NCBI GenBank assembly: GCA_004794655.1
Contig: SMMW01000025.1
Coordinates: forward strand, 1,233,501 to 1,297,500
DNA: 64,000 nt
DNA from: Marisa cornuarietis
Lineage: Eukaryota > Mollusca > Gastropoda > Architaenioglossa > Ampullariidae
Direction: 5' to 3'
Of this stretch, positions 37,877 to 47,579 are shown piece by piece. Each line of letters opens with the position of its first letter. Position 1 is the stretch's first letter. The notes below the pieces were generated by a model that saw nothing but the letters and a program-made list of their open reading frames with translations, was not told where the DNA came from and ran no database searches. Position numbers and translations under genes: made by a program.

Positions 37877-38614
37877 TTAAATATGAAACAATGTATTAAA
37901 CAACAATTACTGCAATACAAAAGTAAGGCCTTACATCTTGAAAACCTTTTATTCATTCATTTAGTAAATCATTCAGTATCAGTCGCTACTAGTCACCTTC
38001 TTCAACTGACATCAAATAAGAAATAAAATTCAAGCTATGTAACTCTTGCAAGAATTTATTCCTCTCTCGAAGCTCTGGAGTTCTTGCCCTAAAACAGTAG
38101 ACAGCTCTTCGGCATACATTTAAAAACAATTTGCAAGTCCAGTTGCTTATCAGTTGTAATTAGGTACTATAAAAATTGGCATTTCACTGCGTCAGAATTA
38201 AACTAACCATGAGGCTATTCATTTCCTTCTCATTTGCAATGAAATTACAAACTGCATCTTGAGCACCTCGCTGCTTTTCAGCATCACGGGAAATAAAGTC
38301 TGAAAAGGTCAGTTGTTCATCTAGATTTTCTCTTGCCATTCTTATCAAATCTCCCTCCAACAGACAATCTTGAGTCGCTAGGCCGTGTTAAGCTGTGAAA
38401 TCTCTCGAGCGAGTGATATGCAAATGTAGAGTTGATCAGCGAGGTGGATTTAGAACAATTTAATAAAAAGAATAGTTCGCGCCAGGCTAAACCACAGGAA
38501 TACATAAAAAGATACAAAAGCGAATTAGGACAGCGGGATGCAAAGAACAAGTAAGACAGCTGCTTAGGTAACACAGGAATTGGAATGAGAGGCTAAGAAG
38601 GCATTGAACTTAAG

Positions 38615-38795
38615 GTCTTACAATGATATAAATAGATTTTCAGAATTATACCTATTCAAAGACTTTACAATAATATCTATTTTAAAAACACTTTGCAATT
38701 ATATCTAAAAAGGACTCCACGGTTATATCCAATCAAAGACATTACAAATATATCTAAGAAGATAATAAATGATATCTAATAAAAGATATCTAGTG
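38615..38795. repeat. degenerate AT-rich minisatellite, about 25-28 bp period
   Basis: Successive units begin with ATATCTA or a close variant, followed by CAAAGACTTTACAAT-like sequence (38650-38765). They then shrink to shorter ATATCTAA units near 38752-38795. Unit divergence is high, so the array is old. Confidence 0.55.
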
Positions 38796-39051
38796 GGGTA
38801 CAGAAAGTAGTATGTTCTTGCCAGTATTCAGGTTTACTGAAGAACGTGCTACCTAATTAAAGTGTCATCCAATATCATGATAAGAATAACACAAAACAAT
38901 AAATATCTTTTGTTAATTCTTAGACCTCTGTGTTAAAACATTGGCAGTGTTGCGGAGAGTGTAACGGGCAGGCAGACATACAAACAGATAGAAACAGAGC
39001 ATTTAACCAAAACTGCGAGTCTATAAAATGCAATAACACACCTTTATTACA

Positions 39052-39220
39052 TGTGAATATCAAACATTCATGAAGTTATGTGCATGTCAACCATTCATCA
39101 GGTTATTATATGGATGTCAAACATTCATTAGAATATCATATGTATGTCAAACATTTATCAGGCTACCATGTTTGTGTAGAACATTTATTACATTATCATG
39201 TGTGTGTGAAGCATGCATTG
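39052..39220. repeat. 30-bp minisatellite, about 5.5 units
   Basis: Units start at 39052 (27 bp, one 3-bp deletion), 39079, 39109, 39139, 39169 and a partial one at 39199. A typical unit carries TATGTATGTCAAACATTTAT plus ten more bases. Because 30 is divisible by three, one frame stays open and reads a degenerate decapeptide (Cys-Gln-Thr-Phe-Ile-Arg and four variable residues). There is no sign that it is translated. Confidence 0.85.
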
Positions 39221-40259
39221 GTGCAACCAGACTGGCTGCACTATTTTTAGTTGTATTAGAAACTTATGTCACTTTAGACCTAAAGAACTATATAATTGTT
39301 TATTCACAACATCATTCTGCTTACCACAAACCATGGTACTCCAGGACCAAAAGAAACCAAAGGTTTTCCTTACCTGCCCACTCCGAAGAGCACTAAAAGC
39401 TATTTCCTGACATGTTTCGAACCGAATCATTTGACTGCACCCACTCGCAGCACCAGAATAAGTTAAGAAAATCTACATCATCATTTGGGAGGACTAGGTA
39501 TATGCAAATATCTAGGTAAAGATTATCCCCTTAATCTCCTAGTCTCTCGTTTCCTCTTTTAAATTCTAGTCTGGGTGTACGTTTTTCATGAATCCGTTGT
39601 CCAGACCAAGATAAATTTTTCCTCAATTGTGGGTCCGTACTTCTTCCTTTTCGTTCTCGATATACACACCTACAAATATCACCATACACAGCAGAACCTT
39701 TCTAAATAGATACGCCTAATTAACATTTGTTCTCAGCTCTCCCATTAGCTGAGGCCTTGACAACCTAATCGCTTCCCTGTGCAATCTTGATGTCTGTGTT
39801 TTGACTTCTTTCTGTGCATGATAAAGTATTCAATAGATTATGGAGCAAAGTATCTTGAACTCACCTGTATTCAGTCAATAGAAAGATCTTCTCCCCACTA
39901 GACCCGTACAGTTAGTAGTCTCAACACAAATAAGGCAACAAGTACAAAAAGAAGGAAAGAGAAAAAAAAACGATTTTCCAAATTTTCAGTAATTCTGGCA
40001 AAGCAGCATTATAGTCCTTCGATTAAATGCAGAATTAAAGAAATTAAAAGCACAGATGAATCGATGAATACTACTTCGATAAAGTATTATTTTCAAGAAA
40101 AACAGTTGTATTACAACAAAAATTTATTTAAAAGCGAAACAGTTCACAGGTTACACTGCCAGATAGCCTAAGCTTATCTCTGGCTAATTTTGGTCTGCCC
40201 TTTGATCTGCGGGCCTAGTTAATAAACCGAAACAAAAACAAAAATAATGCTTTTATCTT
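39221..40259. other. non-coding, nothing recognised
   Basis: AT-rich spacer between the receptor genes, with no gene or RNA feature. Confidence 0.55.
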
Positions 40260-40266
40260 TGATAAC

Positions 40267-40330
40267 CGTGACGTCTTCTTCAAACTTGTAATTACTGGCT
40301 TGTGCCTCGCGCCAACATCTCGGCGCGAAA
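40267..40330. promoter_or_regulatory. CRE and E2F motif cluster with GC hairpin
   Basis: GTGACGTC (CRE-like) occurs at about 40268-40275. TCGCGCC (40307-40313) and GGCGCGA (40322-40328) form a 7-bp inverted repeat, and GGCGCGAAA (40322-40330) is a consensus E2F site on the minus strand. The cluster lies about 700 bp upstream of the second receptor ATG and could be its promoter or that of a non-coding transcript. This is inference from motifs only. Confidence 0.35.
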
Positions 40331-40385
40331 GTAAACACGTTCCGGCGCCAGTTCTGTGAAGCAGGAAATAACGAAGTCGTAGGAG

Positions 40386-40508
40386 TTGAGAGGGGCGCCC
40401 TCTAACGGCCAGATGGAATGCTGCCGTATCCTGACTGTTATTATACAAGGATATGAGACGTGATTCTATGGGATTCCAGATCCATTATACTCTTTCTTTC
40501 ACAACATC
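40386..40508 (+). repeat. dispersed repeat R2 (pair of R1), with CTCF-like core
   Basis: It aligns with 36883-37003. Its first block, GGGCGCCCTCTAACGGCC (40393-40410), read on the minus strand matches about 12 of 14 positions of the vertebrate CTCF core consensus; copy R1 has lost the central CpG. Whether CTCF binds is unknown. Confidence 0.6.
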
Positions 40509-40537
40509 CCTCCCACGTCCCTTTTTCATTCAGTCAC

Positions 40538-40600
40538 ACCCCCCCCCCCCATTTCTCTCTCTCACCTCTTTCACCTCTCTCACTCACTCACCCACTCTTT
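40538..40600. repeat. pyrimidine tract, (C)n and (CT)n rich
   Basis: A run of about 13 cytosines is followed by CTCTCT and CACTCACT sequence. It is low complexity directly after repeat R2. Confidence 0.8.
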
Positions 40601-41021
40601 ATCGTTCACTCACTGTCATGTGACCATCAGCATTCTGTAACATACACGCATAAACTTCATTCGTTTTTGTTTTCCAGGGACGGTGTGGTCTAATACTTAT
40701 ACGGTGTGTTCCAGACTCAGGCGCGGCCATTATCAAGTATTTCTGAGACGGAGGAGGTGTAAGGACAAGGTACGCGTGATAAACTGCGCCTTCAAAACTC
40801 CGAGGAGCACGGCTACCCCCTGAGGAAGGCACAGAGTTCTCGGTCCTTTTAAAGTGCTTGTGTTAGCACCAGAGGACGTACATTTGTGGACCACGGTTGT
40901 GATCTCGTCAGGGCCACATTGATTTGTGTGGATGCGATTGGTCGTATGTGTGTGTGTGTGTGTGTGGTTGTATGCGTAGCTTTAAAATAATTATTTTTAA
41001 TCTACATCGTCATTTTCTGCT
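40601..41021 (+). promoter_or_regulatory. upstream region / probable 5' UTR of receptor 2
   Basis: This moderately GC-rich sequence leads into the second receptor. It includes a short (GT)n run at about 40947-40966. An AAG/GTACGC donor-like site near 40770 could end a 5' UTR exon. No TATA box is evident. Its role is inferred from position. Confidence 0.3.
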
Positions 41022-42104
41022 ATGGCGGACAGTGAGCTGTCACATGGCGCCGCTGCCAACTGTTCTCCGGCTCTTGAAGATCTGTGTGTCAACATCACGC
41101 ATCACAGCCCAAATGCTATGATGGAAATTGAAAATCTAGTGAAAATCATCGTCCCCAGTCTCTTCGGCGTCATCTTCCTCCTGGGACTTCTGGGCAACCT
41201 GCTGGTCATCGTGGTGGTGGCCAGCGACAAGAACATGCGTAACACCACCAACATCCTCATTCTGGCGCTGGCTGTGGCCGACCTGCTCTTCATCGTCTGC
41301 TGTGTGCCCTTCACGGCTGTCATGTTCGCCATCACCTCCTGGCCGTTCGGCAGCGTCTGGTGCAAGGTGGTGCAGTACATGATATACGTGTGTGCCTACG
41401 CCAGTGTCTACACGCTGGTGCTGATGTCTTTGGACCGCTACCTGGCCGTGGTGCACGCCATCCGGTCCATGAGCATCCGTAACGAGTTCAACACCTGGCT
41501 GGCCATCGCCATCACCTGGGCAATCATCATATTAGGCCACATCCCGCTGCTGAGCCAGTTCAACGTTTTCTACTACGAGGACTATAACCAGAACCGTTCC
41601 ACTTGCACCAACGAAGCGCATATCACGAACCCGTATTTGGGACGTATTTTTAACATCTGCTTCTTCGCATTCGGCTACGTCATCCCACTTGGCTCCGTGT
41701 GTCTCATGTACGGTCTGATGCTTCGGCGTCTCTATGGCCTTGCCCCTGGAGGCAACCAATCCCAGGAGTCCATTCGCGCTAAGAGGCGGGTGACGCGGAT
41801 GGTCATCATTATCGTCGCGGTCTTTGCCGTGTGCTGGCTGCCCATTCAGCTGATTTTCCTCATCCAGAAAATAGGCTACTACCCTCTCGAAACCCCATAC
41901 ATTGGCCTGCAACTGGCTTCCAACTGCTTGGCCTACATGAACTCCTGTGTGAATCCTTTTCTCTACGCCTTTCTGTCAGACAACTTCCGGAGAAGTTTTC
42001 GCAAGTTCCTATGCTGCGCTGAGCAGCCATTGCCTGGGCGAATGTCTTATGAGCTAGTTAGCGTTCGACAGACTGAGAACCAGACCATGGCAGAACGGGT
42101 TTGA
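41022..42104 (+). CDS. allatostatin-A/buccalin-type neuropeptide receptor, paralogue 2 (360 aa GPCR)
   Basis: This is a second complete, single-exon class A receptor and tandem duplicate of the gene at 34939, with the same orientation and about 4.9 kb of spacer. Sequons occur at Asn13, Asn24 and Asn191. Asn59 (TM1), Asp87 (TM2), WPFG at 107-110, Cys114 with Cys195, DRY at 138-140, TM5 Pro222, CWLP at 271-274, NPFLY at 311-315 and Cys331-Cys332 are all present, so it should be functional. The core is about 75% identical to paralogue 1 by hand alignment. The N-terminus, the second and third extracellular loops and the C-tail differ most. The C-tail is shorter and lacks the basic Ser-rich end of paralogue 1. 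The ATG context is good (GCTATGG). AATAAA at 42335 lies about 230 nt after the stop. Ligand and Gi/o coupling are inferred from the AstA receptor family. Confidence 0.96.
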   Translation: MADSELSHGAAANCSPALEDLCVNITHHSPNAMMEIENLVKIIVPSLFGVIFLLGLLGNLLVIVVVASDKNMRNTTNILILALAVADLLFIVCCVPFTAVMFAITSWPFGSVWCKVVQYMIYVCAYASVYTLVLMSLDRYLAVVHAIRSMSIRNEFNTWLAIAITWAIIILGHIPLLSQFNVFYYEDYNQNRSTCTNEAHITNPYLGRIFNICFFAFGYVIPLGSVCLMYGLMLRRLYGLAPGGNQSQESIRAKRRVTRMVIIIVAVFAVCWLPIQLIFLIQKIGYYPLETPYIGLQLASNCLAYMNSCVNPFLYAFLSDNFRRSFRKFLCCAEQPLPGRMSYELVSVRQTENQTMAERV

Positions 42105-42334
42105 GTTAGTCCTTCTCAGGTGAAATTCATTCTAAATCTCTTCCGTTTTAGAGCCATTGTGCGTGGTACAGACATTAAATTAATATTAGAGCTATTCCAA
42201 CATCTTATTCAGTGATGCTTCCAAAATAAGAAGATAACTGAAGCAGCAAGAATCAAAGCGATGGAAACAGAAAAGCCCCCTGTAAGTTTGGGTTACGAAA
42301 GAAAGTTTTTCAACAAGTGAGGGATGTGCAGTAG

Positions 42335-42340
42335 AATAAA
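42335..42340 (+). terminator. polyadenylation signal AATAAA for receptor 2
   Basis: The canonical hexamer lies about 230 nt after the stop codon and is followed within 50 nt by TG-rich sequence. It is a plausible end for the receptor 2 transcript. Confidence 0.45.
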
Positions 42341-44927
42341 AAGTGATACCAAGCCATGTGACGATAGACAGCAGAGTTACGAGGCGTAATATGTGTTCAG
42401 TACAAACAAGTCAGCGAAACCTTCTTGTGATTATTTATGATCAGTCCAGTCCCTTAAATTAAACGAGCAGCAAACTAATAACGTGGATGGAAGAAAAGAA
42501 GCATCAATTTTTTTCATTTTCCAAAATACCTGCAAAAAGACCAAGGTGAATAAAACAGAGCCCTCAAATGAGAGGATCAGCCAGTCGAAAGATGAATTCC
42601 AGTCTTCAGTCATCATGGCAATGGCATGGAGAGTCTTCACACAACATATAGGAAAAAGGTTTCACAACATTTGTGTTTTTATTCAAACTCAAATTATCAA
42701 CATAGTATTTCTACTTTCAAGAGAGCAGCCATTGGTTATATGTCTGCTACCACTTGTCGATATAACTGTGCCTGAAGTCTGAGTTTTTTAAAGCGCTTGA
42801 CGATGAAAAAAACAAACCATTCAAAACTGTAAACATGTTTTGGGATCTTCTTTCTAAGTGGAAACTGTTGTCATTTTGCAACATACTGCTTGAAGTGTCC
42901 CTCAGCGGCAGGTGTTTATTTTGCTTCGGAAATTCGAACAACTCATAAATAGTTGCCTTCACACAAAGGTGAAACTATGATCTGCAGGGAACACGGATAT
43001 GTATTCAAACATAGGTCTGAGTCTGTTCCTTGTTGAGCAGCAAAGTCTCTTGGTAAGTAAGTGGCTCACTGTATCAACAAGGTATCTCGCTTCGGGATTC
43101 TCATCAAAAACATTTGCCAAGACTGTTTGCTAGAACATGAAACTAGAATGTCTAGCTCGTGCCTATGGTGGGGGCTTTGTGTGGTTTATTTATTATAATG
43201 TATATTCATTCGGACCGAAGAGACGCAGAGTTGATATCCTTCACTGTCACACAATGAGATTCGTTTGTTGAGATCCTGCAGTTCGACTTATTATCGGAGT
43301 CATAATAACCCCACATACATTCTTCGGAAAAGAGTATCTTCTTTCGTGAGAGAGATTTCCGAAGGAACACTCAGAACTGTTCTAGTAACAGTCGGTTTAT
43401 TTCAAGGCATCAAACTAAATGACTGTTCGTGTTGTAGCCATCTCCGTGCCACAGGAGTCGGTAATGTTTTTGCTGCATTTGTTATTCTCTGTTGTTTTGT
43501 TGGCATATTCGACAATCCTAGTGATGATCCATGTAAATGTGCAACATGTGTATGTTCATCGTCTGTGGACCTTGTGTCGCGTAGATTGGTCGATCCAAGT
43601 GAATCTTTTGACGCCATGTTTTAGTCACAAATCTGCGAGTCAACAATAGTTCATTTCAACTGTCGTAAGTCTGATTTAAAGTTCTTCTTCATCTCATCTT
43701 TTTTCTGTCTAGTTGGCATGTTCGTTTTACCCTATAAGCTCTTAAAATCTATTTTTTCATGGTTAAAGTTTTGTTCCGCTTGATGTACTTTCACTTGTTA
43801 TTAGATAACATTAATGACACATCAGAAACGCCGTCCACAAGAGATGAAAGACTACTTTTCCTTTCTCATCCCACGTTGTAAAACAAACCAGAATCGGCCC
43901 TGATGCTTGCTGAAAATGTCCATGTTTTTTTTATTCCTGACCCTGGAAAAGTGACCGCGGCATGACAACATCAACCCGACGTGTCCACGTGTCTTCATAC
44001 CTTGTATTGTTGATGGCGTTAGATGTCAACACCAATGTCCGCGCTTATTTGCCTTGATCGGTCCTTTTTGAGCGAATTTCACCAGCAGTAGCTGTAAACT
44101 GTAAACAAAGAAGAAACTTTTAAGTCCTCTTTAAATTGCTGTGGTGTCCAGCAATGCAGTACAGTGACGAGTCTCTGTGTTTCTGATTGATTGTTGCCAT
44201 CATGCGTTTCCTATCCTTCTGCAGCTCATGGTAAACTTTCTTGCCAAATGGTTTCTGCCCATCATAATACTTTCAGTTCATGGCCTCTTTGTTTTTCAAA
44301 ATCAAAAAACGATTATCAGTGTCTTTTATCTACGTCGTGGAAGTAAAGATGGTTCAGGGTGATAGACTGGGTTTTGATAGGCTGGGTTTGATAAAAGGAT
44401 AAACGAACCCAAGTACCCGAGAGATCAAGTCGGTTGTGTCAGAAAGGTTCAAGCACTAGCTCAGATCCGCAAGAAAGAGTGGATAAGTCAAACGTTTCAG
44501 TAAAGAAAAATGGAGTCCTTTATGCGACTTTCAGCTACAATTTGTGTTGCTATTCACTGAGTGCCAGGCTTTGACATGAGAAGTTTGTCTTAATTGAGCT
44601 GATTTGTCTCCCTAATGATGAAGCCCTTTTGCTTTGTCAGCGGAAAGGTCTTTCCAAACGGCAAGATGAATGAGCTACTGGGTATCTGTCCTGGTGCACA
44701 GGATGTTTGAAAGAATATCTGCAAGCACTGGACAGAAGCAGTCTCTTTGTATATTGCATTCACATCCTTTCTGACACTGAAGAGGTCTTCTCATGAAGCA
44801 TAGTTGTAGCTGCAGCTGCAAGTGGAAAAGTTATTTTGGGCAGGTGCTAATTTAGTTAAAGAAAACGTAATTTTCTTGAACAGTTGTAATAAATGTTTGG
44901 GACTTACACTTCAGAAATATGTTCTCC
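42341..44927. other. non-coding, no gene recognised
   Basis: The 119-aa plus frame at 43265-43624 is cysteine-bearing but starts at TTG and has no domain or signal peptide. I treat it as chance. Confidence 0.5.
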
Positions 44928-44945
44928 TTATATATATATATATAT
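44928..44945. repeat. (TA)n microsatellite
   Basis: About eight pure TA units. Confidence 0.85.
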
Positions 44946-47546
44946 CCTGGTATTTTAAAGTTTAATTTGCTTCGTGAAGTTTTGCCTGTAATTGTTTCCT
45001 TTACAGTAGAAAAAAAATCATCTGAAGTAAGGTGGAATCTAAGTGCGATGCTTTGGGTCCGAATGTTGCCATGCTTAGTAGCAAATAGAGAGCCATTCGT
45101 TGAACGTGGTCTTGGTTGCTGCAGAATTATACTGTGGCAAAAACAGCTGTCTTGAAAGGTTAAAGATACTTTAGATTCTTATTTTCTCAGTTTAGTGAAG
45201 TTGACAGTTTCTTTATGTTTTGTGAAAGCAGGTCATACACACAAGGCTTAGGCATCCCCATCGCCCATAGGCTGGTTCTTTTGTCATTGGCATCAAAATG
45301 TAGTGGAACAGGACAGGACACAATCTTAGTGTGCAGAAAAGTTTCTGAAAACCTAGATTTGGGGCTGAGTGACACATAAGCTGTCAGTAACATTCTCTTA
45401 CTTCCGTACAGCCTGGGGTGTTAGGGCAGGAGGCGAATACTTCTTCTGCCAGAGATCAGCTGTTGATGATGCCCGTGAGAATTCGGATGAGTCGGGATGT
45501 TTCAGATGATGATAGCTGATCACCTACAGCGCCCTGTCTCGACTGCAGAGATGAGAAGCTTAGGATCCACTCTACCACCTGCTAATGTCATGTGCAATCT
45601 CGGCGGGATGCTAAATACCTTGTCCACTACCTCTTTGCCAGGTTTTTTTTTTTAGTTTAACGTGAGACCGATAACCTTTGACATTCATTACTTTATGTTA
45701 GGAAGGATGGAGAGGGAGGGGAACAGACAACAAAACGAATGATTCCGTAACAAGATCAGTTGTCATATACTGTGCAGATAAAATGTAATCTTTCAGTGAG
45801 TCACAGATGTTAAATTTCTACAAAGTTTTCCCCTCCAAAAAAATTATGAGTGTTCTTTCAGCTGTTTCGTGATCAATATAATGAAATCCAGAATTATTAA
45901 ATATTTATTATGATTTTAAAAAAACAATGTTTAAAGCTGCTTGTTGAATTTTCATCAGTGACCTGATAAAAAGATAAAATAACCGGCATGGTGATGGACA
46001 CCACGGAGTGATCTTTATATCACGGGCTTTGAACGCCGGAACTCAACTCCAGTCTGTCACTAGTATGCAGTTTGTTTCAGCTCTGAGGGATTTGTGATGG
46101 AGGCTGGGCTAGTTATGAGTTAGCAGCAAAATAAAGTAAAAATGTCTTTACGAAAGATTCAACTTGATCGTTTAAATGGCAGCCGACCCAATCAGTCTGT
46201 AGATGATGGAAAATGGCACTGATCACAAGGTGACAAAGACGCGAAACAGGCAAAATCGAAGCAGATAAATTACAACCTACTACTTTATTGAACATTATAA
46301 TAGAGAATTTTGCCTGGAGAGTTCCGATTATCTTGGAATAGCAGCATTTTTTTTAATTTCGTTTTTGTTACAATGCTAATCGAAAAACACACTAATTAAA
46401 GAAAATATAGCTATTGCAATTTTATAATCTGTTTGTTTTGATGTCTTTTACTGTGCTTATACAGTTTACAGAGACAACTTTTAGGGGAATGGTCGAGATA
46501 ACAAGCAAAGTAATATTTCCTTTTTTATTGCTTTAAGGAAAATGCACATTTCTTTTATTTTATTTATATTGTAATAGCGAAATATTACCACCAAATACTG
46601 TTCTTCTGCACTCTGTTTACCGCCCATCTGCTACAGGACCTGCAGAAATAGAAGCTCACTTATCCCGGTCTGGTTTTCAGTTATGATGCTTCTAGTCATT
46701 TGCCAAACTAAAATGTAATTGTTTTCTCCAGGTTTTGATATTTGTTTGACACCTTCAGCAATAATTCTCTCCTCTCCCGTCCTGTTTTCAGGACATTGGT
46801 GTCGCTCAAACGTACAAGCGAAAGACTAGGCGGATGTGTGGGGCGGAATACCTGCTGTAAAGTGGGCTTTAACATTTTTCTTTACTCCTCTCTTTGTGCA
46901 TCATTGTTTATGGCGAGGCAAGGCTTTAATCTGGATTATTTATAAGGAGGGCTGGTGACCAGGGACTTCTCCCTCCTCTTCCCACATTCGCGAACGAAGA
47001 TTACTAGGTCTGCACTCTTTGCCATCACGTGTTACAACACTTTCCGTGTAAAAGTCACAGGTCTGCACGATAGGTTCCTGCCCCTTACCAGTGAATGAAA
47101 AGGAAACAAAAAACAAAAGATATCAAAATTATGATGTTCCTGTTCGATCTTTGTTCCCATATTTTCTACCACGTTTTTCTCTCTTGCACTGATTGATCTC
47201 CTCAAAAGAAAGTTCATTACAGTTAAATCATATAATTTCACTGCCCCACCCCCATTGTGTCCAAGATGTTGCGTTTATTTCCTCGCCAAAAATTAACTGT
47301 AATAATTGCACTTGTCATTCAGTTAGGTCGTCACCAAGCTTTGTGTATCGCGTCATATTAATCTGGTGGCAGACTGTTTTGTCCGGGATTCAAGGTACCC
47401 CCTAAATTAGCCTTTTATCTCCTTGACGAATTCTGTCAGACATGAGTCAGATCGCCTTTTCTTTGTTAGAACTATCTGAAAGGAGTGATGGTGAATGCTT
47501 CTTCTCTGGTTTCAGCATTCCTTGGCATATCCTTTGAAACTTCTAG
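44946..47546. other. non-coding, nothing firmly recognised
   Basis: Sequence at 45400-45560 is less AT-rich and contains the block shared with 27686-27722. No coding capacity is visible. A tRNA-like or SINE-like impression near 46000-46080 could not be confirmed. Confidence 0.45.
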
Positions 47547-47579
47547 CTTTCTTTCTTTCTCTCTTTCTTTCTTTCTTTG
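47547..47579. repeat. (CTTT)n tetranucleotide repeat
   Basis: Eight CTTT units with one CTCT interruption. On the minus strand it reads as Lys/Glu-rich peptide in an artefactual frame. Confidence 0.85.

Noticed and set aside
43265..43624. 119-aa plus-strand frame containing a CKCATCVC stretch
   Set aside because: It starts at TTG and has no signal peptide or recognisable cysteine pattern.
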